Assembly (NCBI RefSeq): GCF_028291745.1
Contig: NZ_JAQGNQ010000051.1
Coordinates: forward strand, 53,442 to 117,441
DNA from: Ramlibacter sp.
GTDB lineage: Bacteria > Pseudomonadota > Gammaproteobacteria > Burkholderiales > Burkholderiaceae_C
DNA: 64,000 bases
Reading direction: 5' to 3'
Part shown: piece after piece, positions 1-10,365 of the stretch
Position numbering within the stretch: the first letter of the stretch is position 1
Layout of the letters: each line of letters opens with the position of its first letter
Notes under the pieces: model-generated
The model's input: only the letters and a program-made list of their open reading frames with translations
The model's database searches: none
What the model was told of the DNA's origin: nothing
Program-made: the position numbers and the translations under genes

Positions 1-1910
1 TTGGCCTTCATGACGATGCGCTTCGTCATGTCGGCGATCTCGAGCATGAACTGGTCGCGCGACAGCTTGCCGTGCTCCATCTGCGCCAGCTTGTATTCCC
101 ACTCGCCGGTGAGCTCCGGCTTGCTCAATTCCTCGACGCCGAGGCCGCGCAACAGCGTCATCAGCTGGAAGGCCTTGGCGGTCGGGATCAGCTCGCGGCC
201 TTCGCGCAGCATGTACTTCTCGTTGATCAGGCCTTCGATGATGGAGGCGCGCGTGGCCGGCGTGCCCAGGCCTTTTTCCTGCATCGCCTCGCGCAGTTCG
301 TCGTCCTCCACGAACTTGCCCGCGCCTTCCATCGCGCCGAGCAGCGTCGCTTCGCTGTAGCGCGCCGGCGGCCGCGTCTTCAGGCCCTTGGCCTCGACGC
401 TCTCGGCGGGCACCTGCTCGCCCGGCTTCACCGGCACGAGGTTCTGGCCCTTGTCGCCTTCCTTGGCGTCCTCCACCTCGGCGGCCGCTTCCTTGCCGTA
501 GATGGCCAGCCACCCCGGGCGGACCAGCACCTTGCCCTCGGTGCGGAAGTGATGGCCGGCTGCCTGGCTGATGCGCGTCGTCACCATGGATTCGGCGCTC
601 GGGAAGAACACCGCCAGGAAGCGCCGCACCACCAGGTCGTAGACCTTCTGTTCCGCCTCGGACAGGCCGCTGGGCGCCTGCAGCGTGGGGATGATGGCGA
701 AGTGGTCGGACACCTTGCTGTCGTCGAACACCCGCTTGATCGGCTTGACGTAGCTCTCGTCGATCGCCTGCTGCGCGAACGGCGCCAGGTGCCGCATGCC
801 GCTGCCGGCCAGCATGCCCATGGTGTCGTGCACCACCGCCACATAGTCCTGCGGCAGGTGGCGCGAGTCGGTCCGCGGATAGGTCAGGGCCTTGTGCCGC
901 TCGTACAGCGACTGGGCCAGCGCCAGCGTGGTCTTGGCCGAATAGCCGAAGCGGCCGTTGGCCTCGCGCTGCAGCGAGGTCAGGTCGAACAGGCCGGGCG
1001 CGGCCTGCGTGCTGGGCTTGGATTCTTCGGTGACGGTCGCCAGCTGGCCACGTGCCGCCTGCGCGATCGCCTGCGCGTCGTGCTCGTTCCAGACGCGGTC
1101 GGCGCGCTTCTCGGCGTCCTCGGGGTCCTTCTTCCACTTGGGGTCGAACCACTTGGCCGGATAGTTGCCCGCCTCGGCGGCGAAGCTGGCATGGATCTCC
1201 CAGTAGTCGCGGCTGATGAACTTGCGGATCTGCTCCTCGCGTTCCACCACGATCGCGAGCGTCGGCGTCTGCACGCGGCCCACGGTGGTGAGGAAGAAGC
1301 CACCGTCGCGCGAATTGAAGGCGGTCATGGCGCGCGTGCCGTTGATGCCCACCAGCCAGTCGGCCTCCGAGCGCGAGCGCGCCGCGTGCGCCAGGCCTTC
1401 CATCTGCCGGTTGCTGCGCAGCTTGTCGAAGCCGTCGCGGATCGCCTGCGGCGTCATCGACTGCAGCCACAGGCGCTTGACCGGCTTGACCGGGCCGCCC
1501 TTCTTGCCGGCGCCGGCGCCGTCGCTGCCGAAGGCGTACTGCTCGATCAGGCGGAAGATCAGCTCGCCCTCGCGGCCCGCGTCGCAGGCGTTGACCAGGT
1601 CGGTCACGTCCTTGCGCTTGGCCAGCCTGACCACCGCGTTCAGGCGCGTCTTGGTCTTGTCCACCGGCTTCAGGTCGAAGTAGGGCGGGATCACCGGCAG
1701 GTGGGCGAAGCTCCACTTGCCGCGCTTGACGTCGAATTCCTCCGGCGCGTGGATCTCCACCAGGTGGCCCACGGCGCTGGTGACGATGTACTTGTCGCTC
1801 TCGAAGTACTCGTCGTGCTTCTCGAACTTGCCGGCCACGGGCGTCAGCGCCCGGACGATGTCCTGGGCGACAGAGGGTTTCTCGGCGATGACTAGTGTCT
1901 TGGTGCTCAC
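1..1910 (-). CDS. topB: DNA topoisomerase III (3' end beyond window)
   Basis: Type IA topoisomerase that cuts and passes single DNA strands and helps decatenate replication intermediates. About 636 residues are visible and the reading frame runs off the left edge, so the C-terminus is missing. The protein opens with STKTLVIAEKPSVAQDIVRA, the start of the Toprim domain. The acidic Toprim motif CDAGREGELIFR follows near residue 105, and the catalytic tyrosine sits in TYPRTDSR near residue 343. The GTG start at 1910 is chosen because it directly precedes the conserved Toprim N-terminus. It is divergent from the SET-domain gene, about 127 bp away. The missing end prevents a check for C-terminal zinc motifs. 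Confidence 0.95.
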   Translation of the reverse strand, partial: MSTKTLVIAEKPSVAQDIVRALTPVAGKFEKHDEYFESDKYIVTSAVGHLVEIHAPEEFDVKRGKWSFAHLPVIPPYFDLKPVDKTKTRLNAVVRLAKRKDVTDLVNACDAGREGELIFRLIEQYAFGSDGAGAGKKGGPVKPVKRLWLQSMTPQAIRDGFDKLRSNRQMEGLAHAARSRSEADWLVGINGTRAMTAFNSRDGGFFLTTVGRVQTPTLAIVVEREEQIRKFISRDYWEIHASFAAEAGNYPAKWFDPKWKKDPEDAEKRADRVWNEHDAQAIAQAARGQLATVTEESKPSTQAAPGLFDLTSLQREANGRFGYSAKTTLALAQSLYERHKALTYPRTDSRHLPQDYVAVVHDTMGMLAGSGMRHLAPFAQQAIDESYVKPIKRVFDDSKVSDHFAIIPTLQAPSGLSEAEQKVYDLVVRRFLAVFFPSAESMVTTRISQAAGHHFRTEGKVLVRPGWLAIYGKEAAAEVEDAKEGDKGQNLVPVKPGEQVPAESVEAKGLKTRPPARYSEATLLGAMEGAGKFVEDDELREAMQEKGLGTPATRASIIEGLINEKYMLREGRELIPTAKAFQLMTLLRGLGVEELSKPELTGEWEYKLAQMEHGKLSRDQFMLEIADMTKRIVMKA

Positions 1911-2037
1911 GGTCTCTCAGACCGGGCGCCTTGCGGCGCCCTGTTCCTCGGTGTTCTTACAATCGCGCTTTTCCTCGCGCATGTACGCGCACGCGCCTGC
2001 GCACGTGTACGAATTCAAGTTAACAGATTTTTTTCCA

Positions 2038-2517
2038 ATGCCCGTCCAGACCGCATCCAAGACCAACCGCAGAATCCAGGTCCGCAAGTCGGGCGTGCAC
2101 GGCAAGGGCGTCTTCGCGCTGCAGGATATTCCCGAGGGCGAGACGCTGATCGAATATGTCGGCGAGATCATCACGTGGAAGGAGGCACAGCGGCGCCATC
2201 CCTGGAATCCGGAAGACCCGAACCATACCTTCTACTTCCACGTCGACGAAGACCGGGTGATCGACGCCGCCCACGGCGGCAATGCCTCGCGCTGGATCAA
2301 CCATTCGTGCAACCCCAACTGCGAAGCCGACGAGCAGGACGGCCGCGTGTTCATCAAGAGCCTGCGCAACATCGAGGCAGGGGAAGAGCTCAACTACGAC
2401 TACGGCCTGATCATCGACGAGCCGTACACGAAGAAGCTGAAGGCGGAGTATCCCTGCTGGTGCGGCAGCGAGAATTGCCGCCGGACCTTGCTGGCGCCCA
2501 AGCGCAGGGGGAAATGA
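2038..2517 (+). CDS. SET-domain protein lysine methyltransferase
   Basis: A compact SET protein of 159 residues, predicted to transfer methyl groups from S-adenosylmethionine to lysine; the substrate is unknown. The SET core starts with VRKSGVHGKGVFA, where GxG contacts the cofactor. It continues with RWINHSCNPNC (the pseudoknot NHSC motif) and ELNYDYG (catalytic tyrosine region). It ends with a post-SET zinc motif, CWCGSENC. The ATG at 2038 is preferred because the conserved domain begins soon after it; an in-frame ATG at 1981 would add 19 residues. Neither start has a good Shine-Dalgarno. Its stop overlaps the birA start (ATGA), so the two genes are probably translationally coupled. Confidence 0.9.
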   Translation: MPVQTASKTNRRIQVRKSGVHGKGVFALQDIPEGETLIEYVGEIITWKEAQRRHPWNPEDPNHTFYFHVDEDRVIDAAHGGNASRWINHSCNPNCEADEQDGRVFIKSLRNIEAGEELNYDYGLIIDEPYTKKLKAEYPCWCGSENCRRTLLAPKRRGK

Positions 2518-3278
2518 TCCGCTGGCCCGCCGAAGCCATCTGGGAAGCCGTCGCCCCTCTGCTGCCCGGCTTCACCGTCGAAGTCCTGCCTGAGCTGGAC
2601 TCCACCAACAGCGAGCTGATGCGCCGCGCGCGCTCGGGCCAGACCGAGCCCGTGCTGCTGGTGGCGGAGCGGCAGACCGCCGGCCGCGGCCGGCTCGGGC
2701 GCGACTGGCACAGCGGCGCCGGAGATTCCCTGACTTTTTCCCTGGCCCTGCCGTTGGCCCCGGCGGACTGGGCGGGCCTCTCGCTCGCAGTGGGTGCCAG
2801 CATCGCGGAGAACCTGCACCCGGCCGTGCGGCTGAAATGGCCCAACGACCTGTGGCTGAGCGATCGCAAGCTCGGCGGCATCCTGATCGAGACGGCCGGT
2901 TTTGTCGATGCAGGCGGCGCGCGCCAAGCCGTGATCGGCGTCGGCCTGAACATCGCGCCGCGCCCGGCAGCCGGCCTCTCGACCCCGCCCGCCTGCGTGC
3001 GCGAACTGCTGCCGCAGGCGGACGCTGCCTCGGTGCTGCAGCGCGTCGCACCCGCGCTGGTGCGGGACGTGCTGGCCTTCCAGCAGGCTGGCTTCGCGGC
3101 CTTCCGCCTCCGCTTCGAGGCGCGCGACGCGCTGCGCGATCGTGCCGTGACGCTCAGCGACGGCACCGCCGGCACCGCCCATGGCGTCAGCGACTCGGGA
3201 GCCTTGCTGGTGCATACTGCGGCCGGCCTGCAGGCCATCGCCAGCTCGGAAGTGAGCGTGCGGCCGGCGGCCCCCTAA
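2514..3278 (+). CDS. birA: Biotin--[acetyl-CoA-carboxylase] ligase
   Basis: Activates biotin with ATP and attaches it to the biotin carboxyl carrier protein of acetyl-CoA carboxylase and related enzymes. The 254-residue protein shows the family motifs DSTN (substrate loop), the biotinyl-AMP loop GRGRLGR, and KWPND, followed by KLGGILIE. It has no N-terminal winged helix, so it is a monofunctional ligase rather than an E. coli-type BirA repressor. The start overlaps the SET gene stop by four bases, and the SPOR gene follows six bases downstream, which suggests one transcript. Confidence 0.95.
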   Translation: MIRWPAEAIWEAVAPLLPGFTVEVLPELDSTNSELMRRARSGQTEPVLLVAERQTAGRGRLGRDWHSGAGDSLTFSLALPLAPADWAGLSLAVGASIAENLHPAVRLKWPNDLWLSDRKLGGILIETAGFVDAGGARQAVIGVGLNIAPRPAAGLSTPPACVRELLPQADAASVLQRVAPALVRDVLAFQQAGFAAFRLRFEARDALRDRAVTLSDGTAGTAHGVSDSGALLVHTAAGLQAIASSEVSVRPAAP

Positions 3279-3284
3279 GCCCTC

Positions 3285-3941
3285 ATGCTGCGCCTGATCG
3301 TCCTGCTCCTGCTGCTGGCCAACGGCGGCTTCTATGCCTGGTCCCAGGGGCTGCTGCTGCCGTGGGGCGTCGGGCCCACGCAGCAATCGGAGCCGCAGCG
3401 CGTCGCACAGCAGATCCAGCCCGAGACCGTGCGGGTGCTCTCGCCGCAGGAGCTTGAGCAGCTTCAGACCCAACTGGCGCAGGCGCCGCGTCCGCCCGAA
3501 TGCCTGCAGACCGCGGCACTGGACGCTGGCCAGCTCGCGCCGGTGCGCAGCGCCCTGGAGCCCTGGCCCGCCGGCTCGTGGCGGCTTGATCCCGTCAGCG
3601 ATCCGGCGCGCTGGATCGTCTACATGGGCAAGTTCGCCGGGGCTGAACAGGTGGCGCGCAAGCGCGCCGAGCTGCGCCAGCTGGGGATCTCCTTCGAGGC
3701 GCTGACCAATCCCGAGCTCGAGCCGGGGCTCTCGCTGGGAGGCTTCGCGAGCGAGGATGATGCGATCCAACAGATGGAGGCGCTCGCTGCCAAGGGCGTG
3801 CGGACCGCGCGCGTCGTGCAGGAGCGCCCCGAGCAGCGCGGCCAGCGCCTGACGCTGCCGGCGGTCGACGATGCCCTGCGGCCGCGGCTGGATGCGCTCA
3901 AGACCGTGCTGAACACGACGCCCCTGCGGCCCTGCCGCTGA
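3285..3941 (+). CDS. SPOR-domain membrane protein
   Basis: A 218-residue protein with one N-terminal membrane segment (residues 2-20, rich in leucine) and a periplasmic remainder. Residues about 103-172 form a SPOR domain: WIVYMGKFAG opens it, and the repeated pattern around GGFASEDDAIQQMEAL matches its second half. SPOR domains bind denuded septal peptidoglycan, so a role near the division site is likely, but the exact function is not known. It lies six bases after birA and 15 bases before the glutathione S-transferase gene. Confidence 0.82.
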   Translation: MLRLIVLLLLLANGGFYAWSQGLLLPWGVGPTQQSEPQRVAQQIQPETVRVLSPQELEQLQTQLAQAPRPPECLQTAALDAGQLAPVRSALEPWPAGSWRLDPVSDPARWIVYMGKFAGAEQVARKRAELRQLGISFEALTNPELEPGLSLGGFASEDDAIQQMEALAAKGVRTARVVQERPEQRGQRLTLPAVDDALRPRLDALKTVLNTTPLRPCR

Positions 3942-3956
3942 CCAAGGAGACCTGAC

Positions 3957-4634
3957 GTGACCATGAAGCTCTATTTCGCCCCGGGCGCCTGTTCCTTCGT
4001 GCCGCACAGCCTGCTGGAAAGCGCGGGCGCGGAGTTCGAGCCGGTCATGGTCAAGCTGCACAAGGGCGAGCAGAACGAGCCCGCCTACCGCGCGATCAAT
4101 CCGCGCGGCCAGGTGCCGGTGCTGGTGGACGAGGGCGAGACGATCACGCAGATCGTCGCCATCGTTCAGTACCTCGATGCGAAGTTCCCGCAGCAGCAGT
4201 GGCTGCCGCGCGAGCTGAAACCGCGCACCCGCGTGCTGGAGACCCTGGCCTGGATGAACAACACCGTGCACCCGACCTTCACGCACGTGTTCATGCCCTT
4301 CAAGTACGCGCAGACGGCAGCGGCACAGGCGGAGCTGAAGGTCTTCAACGCCGGGACCTACGAACTCCTGCTGGGAGACATCGAGGTCATGGCGCAGCAG
4401 GTGGCGGATGCCGGCCAAGCCTTCCTCGGCGGCGAACGCTTCGGGCCGCTGGACGCCTACGCCCTGACGCTGCTGCGCTGGGGCGGCTTCGCGCAGATCG
4501 ACCCGACGGGCTTCCCGCGCCTGTGGGCGCACGTGCAGAAGGTGGCGCAGTTGCCGGGAGTGGCGCGCGCGATCGAGCGGGAGCGGCTGCAGTTGAATTT
4601 GTACAAGCCGGATAGCCGCGGGACCGCCGCCTAG
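3957..4634 (+). CDS. Glutathione S-transferase family protein
   Basis: A 225-residue cytosolic GST. The thioredoxin-like N-terminal domain begins KLYFAPGACSFVPH, the beta-class pattern with a cysteine near residue 12. It contains the cis-proline segment GQVPVLVDEGETITQ that holds the glutathione peptide. An all-alpha C-terminal domain follows from about residue 90. The GTG at 3957 is chosen because an AAGGAG Shine-Dalgarno (3944-3949) sits seven bases ahead; an ATG two codons later is the alternative. It converges on the MarR gene and the two stop codons share the palindrome CTAG. The substrate is unknown. Confidence 0.9.
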   Translation: MTMKLYFAPGACSFVPHSLLESAGAEFEPVMVKLHKGEQNEPAYRAINPRGQVPVLVDEGETITQIVAIVQYLDAKFPQQQWLPRELKPRTRVLETLAWMNNTVHPTFTHVFMPFKYAQTAAAQAELKVFNAGTYELLLGDIEVMAQQVADAGQAFLGGERFGPLDAYALTLLRWGGFAQIDPTGFPRLWAHVQKVAQLPGVARAIERERLQLNLYKPDSRGTAA

Positions 4635-5107
4635 GCTGTGCCGCCCGCGTACGCCTCCAGGCCGATCGCGACCACCGCGGCCACGTCCGCGCCCACTTCG
4701 CTGCGGAATTCCCGCTCTGCCTGCGCCACGGCGTCCTTGAAGGCCTTCAGCCACGCCAGGCCAGCGGCCGTGAAGCACACCAGCCGCGCGCGGGCATCGC
4801 GCGGGTCCGGCTCGCGGGTGACCAGGCCCCAGGCCTCGCACTGGTCGACCAGGTCGCCCATCGCCTGCTTGCTCATGCCGGCCCGCTGCGCCAGGTCGAC
4901 CAGCCGCGTGCCGCCCAGTTCCAGGTGGCGCGTGATGTGGATGTGCGCGGCGCTGACCTGGGCGCGCGCCGCCAGGTTGGACAGCGCCAGCGGCACGTCG
5001 ACGTCGTGCGCCATCAGGTGGAGCACGCGCGCATCGAACCGGCGCCCGGCTTCACCGAGCAGGCGGCCGAGGTGGGTCAGCCGCCAGCCTTCTTCGTGAA
5101 CTGTCAT
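4631..5107 (-). CDS. MarR-family transcriptional regulator
   Basis: A 158-residue winged-helix repressor-type protein. The helix-turn-helix region runs TRLVDLAQRAGMSKQAMGDL and is followed by the wing DPRDARARLVCFTAAG, the pattern typical of MarR. Such proteins usually bind DNA as dimers and release on binding small phenolic or oxidative signals. The reading frame stays open further upstream, but the ATG at 5107 fits family length and the longer version would run through the recA control region. It is divergent from recA and convergent with the GST gene, its most obvious candidate target. Confidence 0.9.
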   Translation of the reverse strand: MTVHEEGWRLTHLGRLLGEAGRRFDARVLHLMAHDVDVPLALSNLAARAQVSAAHIHITRHLELGGTRLVDLAQRAGMSKQAMGDLVDQCEAWGLVTREPDPRDARARLVCFTAAGLAWLKAFKDAVAQAEREFRSEVGADVAAVVAIGLEAYAGGTA

Positions 5108-5142
5108 ACTGGAATCGTAAGGCAGACTGACCAAAAATCCTG

Positions 5143-5191
5143 TTGTCTTGCGGAGACCGCGCTCGTTATAGTACTGGCCATGCATCCAGCC
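5143..5191 (+). promoter_or_regulatory. recA promoter with LexA-type operator
   Basis: A sigma-70-like promoter reads TTGTCT (5143-5148), 18 bases, TATAGT (5167-5172). Immediately overlapping its end, 5172-5191 reads TACTGGCCATGCATCCAGCC. This has the CTG-N10-CAG architecture of the SOS box and the TACTG left end of the E. coli recA box. LexA bound here would block the -10 region. The recA start codon lies about 65 bases downstream. Confidence 0.72.
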
Positions 5192-5255
5192 TGTGCTTAA
5201 AGTCAGAGGCTGGGGCCCACACCAACCACGGAATCGAATGCCCAGGAGAAACGAC

Positions 5256-6317
<1,062 letters not shown>

Positions 6318-6332
6318 GGGGACGCTTTCCGC

Positions 6333-6782
6333 ATGGCCTTCGGGCAGCTGTCGCTCAAGGGCCGCGCGCTGAGGCTGCTGGCCGGCCGCGAACATTCGCG
6401 CCGCGAGCTCGAACGCAAGCTCGCGGCCCACGAGACCGAGCCGGGCCAGCTCAAGACCGCGCTCGACGAGCTGCAGGCCCGCGGCTTCATCGACGAACAG
6501 CGGGTGGTCGACTCGCTGCTGCACCGCCGCGCCGGGCGCCTCGGCGTCGGCCGCATCAAGCAGGAATTGCAGGCCAAGGGGCTGGACGCGGAACGCGTGG
6601 CCGTCGCGGTGGCCAGCCTGCAGGCCACCGAGATCGAACGCGCGCGCGAAGTGTGGCGCAAGAAATTCGGCGAGCTGCCGCAGGACGCGACGCAACGGGC
6701 CAGGCAGGCGCGCTTTCTCGCGGCGCGCGGCTTTGGCGGGGAAGCGATTCGCCGCGTGTTGAACATGCGCGACGAGGAGTGA
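6333..6782 (+). CDS. recX: Recombination regulatory protein RecX
   Basis: A small RecA-binding protein that limits RecA filament growth. It is 149 residues and made of three-helix repeats, visible in LSLKGRALRLLAGREHSRRE, then LQARGFIDEQRVVDSLLHRR and LGVGRIKQELQAKGLD. The length and arginine-rich composition are normal for the family. It sits 15 bases after recA with AAGGGGA ten bases ahead of its ATG, so it is probably co-transcribed with recA and SOS-controlled. Confidence 0.95.
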   Translation: MAFGQLSLKGRALRLLAGREHSRRELERKLAAHETEPGQLKTALDELQARGFIDEQRVVDSLLHRRAGRLGVGRIKQELQAKGLDAERVAVAVASLQATEIERAREVWRKKFGELPQDATQRARQARFLAARGFGGEAIRRVLNMRDEE

Positions 6783-6783
6783 G

Positions 6784-6892
6784 GGGGGTGGTGCGGCACT
6801 GCGTGTCGCACCCTACCCAGATGCGCGTCGGGCATGCGCGCAAGCACCCACGGGCCGTCGCTAGGGTGGGATGCGCGCAGCGCACACCACCA
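6784..6892 (+). repeat. Intergenic palindromic repeat (TAGGGTGGG type)
   Basis: The gap between recX and argC is filled by inverted segments: GTGCGGCACTG...TCGCACCCTACCC at its left and a 21-base unit at 6862-6882 beginning TAGGGTGGGATGCGCGC. The 21-base unit recurs with one mismatch at 47415-47435, and a flanking ACGGGCCGT (6850-6858) also recurs at 47373-47381. This is therefore a dispersed intergenic repeat, perhaps REP-like. No gene is seen in it. Confidence 0.65.
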
Positions 6893-6898
6893 GGGCCT

Positions 6899-7819
6899 TC
6901 ACAGCCCCAGCATGATCTTCAAGTTCTGCACCGCCGCGCCGCTCGCGCCCTTGCCCAGGTTGTCCAGCCGCGCGACCACGACGGCGTGCGCGTAGTCCAT
7001 GTTGCTGTAGACGCGCAGCTCCATCTTGTTGGTGTCGTTCAGCGCGGTCGGCTCGAGCTTGCCGTCCTCGGTGGCCGGCAGCACGCTCACCCACTCGCTG
7101 CCTTCGTAGTGGCGCTTGAGCACGCTCTGCAGGTCCTGCGGCGTTGGCTTGCCGGGGAGGGTGTTCAGGTGCAGCGGCAACTCCACCAGCATGCCTTGGC
7201 GGAAGTTGCCCACCGCGGGAATGAAGATCGGCCGCCGCACCATGCCCGTGTACTTCATGATCTCAGGCAGGTGCTTGTGCTTCAGGCCCAGCGCGTACAG
7301 CTCGTACGCCGGCGCGGTGCCCGCCTCGTGCGCTTCGATCATCGAGCGGCCGCCGCCCGAATAGCCGCTCACCGAAGGCAGCACCACCGGATAGTCATCG
7401 GGCAGCACGCCCGCGTCCACCAGCGGCCGCAGCAGCGCGATGGCGCCGGTGGCGTAGCAGCCGGGGTTGCTCACGCGCTGCGCGTTGGCGATGGCAGCGC
7501 GCTGCTCGCGCGCAAGCTCGGGAAAACCGAATACCCAGCCCTCGGCGGTGCGATGCGCGGTCGAGGCGTCGATGATGCGCGGCGCCTTGCCGCCGGCACG
7601 GGCAATCTCTTCGACCATGGCCGCGGATTCGCGCGCCGCGTCGTCATGCAGGCAGAAGATCACGAGGTCGACGCTCGCCATCAGTTCGCGCTTGGCGGCG
7701 GGGTCCTTGCGCTGGTCCGCGGCAATGCTCACCAGCTCGATCTGCGGCATGGTCGCGAGGCGCTCGCGGATCTGCAATCCGGTGGTGCCGGCCTCGCCAT
7801 CGATGAAGACCTTGGCCAT
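6899..7819 (-). CDS. argC: N-acetyl-gamma-glutamyl-phosphate reductase
   Basis: Third step of arginine biosynthesis: NADPH-dependent reduction of N-acetylglutamyl-5-phosphate to the semialdehyde. The 306-residue protein is the short (type 2) Arg[21 protein letters not shown] is the dinucleotide-binding start, the catalytic cysteine is in SNPGCYATG near residue 118, and [12 protein letters not shown] is the family loop. An AGGA Shine-Dalgarno lies eight bases ahead of the ATG and falls inside the perfect palindrome TTCCTATAGGAA (7826-7837). It is divergent from sucC. Confidence 0.95.
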   Translation of the reverse strand: MAKVFIDGEAGTTGLQIRERLATMPQIELVSIAADQRKDPAAKRELMASVDLVIFCLHDDAARESAAMVEEIARAGGKAPRIIDASTAHRTAEGWVFGFPELAREQRAAIANAQRVSNPGCYATGAIALLRPLVDAGVLPDDYPVVLPSVSGYSGGGRSMIEAHEAGTAPAYELYALGLKHKHLPEIMKYTGMVRRPIFIPAVGNFRQGMLVELPLHLNTLPGKPTPQDLQSVLKRHYEGSEWVSVLPATEDGKLEPTALNDTNKMELRVYSNMDYAHAVVVARLDNLGKGASGAAVQNLKIMLGL

Positions 7820-7985
7820 CTCGTTTTCCTATAGGAACTGCTTATGGATACTGTAAGCGGCACCCCGGTATTGGTGCGTTGCACCATGATACAGTCGCTC
7901 GTCACACCCTGCTGACGCCCGCCCGCCGCCGACTCCTGCCGCCCGCCGGGCCACCGTTTTCCCATTTCCCCAAGAGACAAACCTC

Positions 7986-9152
<1,167 letters not shown>

Positions 9153-9161
9153 AAATACATT

Positions 9162-9187
9162 GGGGACAGATCTTCAGCTCTGTCCCC
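9162..9187 (+). repeat. Hairpin between sucC and sucD
   Basis: A nine-base inverted repeat, GGGGACAGA (9162-9170) and TCTGTCCCC (9179-9187), with an eight-base loop, lies in the 54-base spacer. It has no T-run after it, so it is not a classic terminator. It could stabilise the sucC transcript end, tune the ratio of the two subunits, or be a copy of a small dispersed repeat. Confidence 0.65.
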
Positions 9188-9206
9188 GACTGATCAGGAA
9201 AAAGAC

Positions 9207-10100
9207 ATGTCGATCTACATCAACAAGGACACCAAGGTCATCACCCAGGGCATCACGGGCAAGACCGGCCAGTTCCACACCGAGAAGTGCCAGGAATACG
9301 CGAACGGCAAGAACTGCTTCGTGGCCGGCGTGAACCCCAAGAAGGCGGGCGAGAAGATCTTCGAGATCCCGATCTTCGCCTCGGTGAAGGAAGCCAAGGA
9401 CCAGACCGGCGCCACCGTGTCGGTGATCTACGTGCCGCCCGCGGGCGCGGCCGCGGCGATCTGGGAAGCGGTCGAAGCCGACCTCGACCTGGCCATCTGC
9501 ATCACCGAAGGCATCCCGGTGCGCGACATGCTCGAAGTGCGCAACAAGATGAAGGCGAAGGAAGCCAGGGGCGGCAAGAAGACGCTGTTGCTGGGCCCCA
9601 ACTGCCCCGGCCTGATCACGCCCGACGAGATCAAGATCGGCATCATGCCCGGCCACATCCACCGCAAGGGCCGCATCGGCGTGGTCTCGCGCTCGGGCAC
9701 GCTGACCTATGAAGCCGTGGCGCAGCTCACCGAGATCGGCCTGGGCCAGTCCAGCGCGGTCGGCATCGGCGGCGACCCGATCAACGGCCTGAAGCACATC
9801 GACGTGATGAAGGCCTTCAACGACGATCCCGAAACCGATGCCGTGATCATGATCGGCGAGATCGGCGGCCCCGACGAGGCGGAAGCCGCCCGCTGGTGCA
9901 AGGACCACATGAAGAAGCCGATCGTGGGCTTCATCGCCGGCGTCACCGCGCCCCCCGGCAAGCGCATGGGCCACGCCGGCGCGCTGATCTCCGGCGGCGC
10001 CGACACGGCCGATGCCAAGCTGGCGATCATGGAGGAATGCGGCTTCAAGGTGACGCGCAATCCGTCCGAGATGGCCAAGCTCCTGAAGGCCATGCTCTAA
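9207..10100 (+). CDS. sucD: Succinyl-CoA synthetase alpha subunit
   Basis: Carries the CoA-binding Rossmann domain and the phosphorylated histidine of succinyl-CoA synthetase. The 297-residue protein opens SIYINKDTKVITQGITGKTG, the conserved CoA-binding start. It holds GPNCPGLITP and the active-site segment KRMGHAGALISGG with the histidine near residue 255. The Shine-Dalgarno AGGAAAAAG precedes the ATG. It follows sucC and ends at a strong terminator, closing the operon. Confidence 0.98.
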   Translation: MSIYINKDTKVITQGITGKTGQFHTEKCQEYANGKNCFVAGVNPKKAGEKIFEIPIFASVKEAKDQTGATVSVIYVPPAGAAAAIWEAVEADLDLAICITEGIPVRDMLEVRNKMKAKEARGGKKTLLLGPNCPGLITPDEIKIGIMPGHIHRKGRIGVVSRSGTLTYEAVAQLTEIGLGQSSAVGIGGDPINGLKHIDVMKAFNDDPETDAVIMIGEIGGPDEAEAARWCKDHMKKPIVGFIAGVTAPPGKRMGHAGALISGGADTADAKLAIMEECGFKVTRNPSEMAKLLKAML

Positions 10101-10118
10101 GCGCATAGGCTCCCGCAG

Positions 10119-10152
10119 GAAAGCCGGCACCGCGAGGTGGCCGGCTTTTTTG
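10119..10152 (+). terminator. Rho-independent terminator after sucD
   Basis: AAGCCGGCACC and GGTGGCCGGCTT form a GC-rich stem with one bulge and a GCGA loop. It is followed directly by a T-run (TTTTTTGTT). It lies about 20 bases after the sucD stop and faces away from it, which fits the end of the sucCD transcript. Confidence 0.88.
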
Positions 10153-10171
10153 TTGCCTGCCTGGATCCGGG

Positions 10172-10222
10172 CCGCCGAACGCTTGACGCCCGGCGCGGGT
10201 CTTGCAACAAAACGTTCGGCGG
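10172..10222 (+). repeat. 10-bp inverted repeat upstream of the kinase gene
   Basis: CCGCCGAACG (10172-10181) and CGTTCGGCGG (10213-10222) are perfect inverted arms 31 bases apart, in the 213-base gap between the sucD terminator and the CHASE2 kinase start. It could be an operator or an mRNA leader structure. No convincing promoter boxes were found alongside it. Confidence 0.45.
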
Positions 10223-10365
10223 TCGTGACATAGTCGCTTGTTGCCTGCGCACCCCTCTGCTAACTTTGCCGGAGTGTCCGGCCCCGGATGGCGTCGGTTG
10301 GGTGAGCATCGCTTTTTGGATACCTACAGGACAGCCCGGCGGCGCGGCCGGGCAAGGGGCAGGCA

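Noticed and set aside
72..1895. Long + strand open frame of over 600 codons opposite topB
   Set aside because: Its composition is Arg/Leu/His/Ala-rich without motifs, and the minus strand encodes a clear topoisomerase III. It is a high-GC antisense shadow.
2400..4841. 813-codon minus-strand open frame over birA, SPOR and GST genes
   Set aside because: The + strand holds three recognisable genes there; the antisense frame has no domain and only reflects GC codon bias.
7856..7890. NtrC-type site (GCACC...GGTGC) between argC and sucC
   Set aside because: The half-sites are eight and three bases apart rather than the expected spacing, and no sigma-54 promoter is adjacent.
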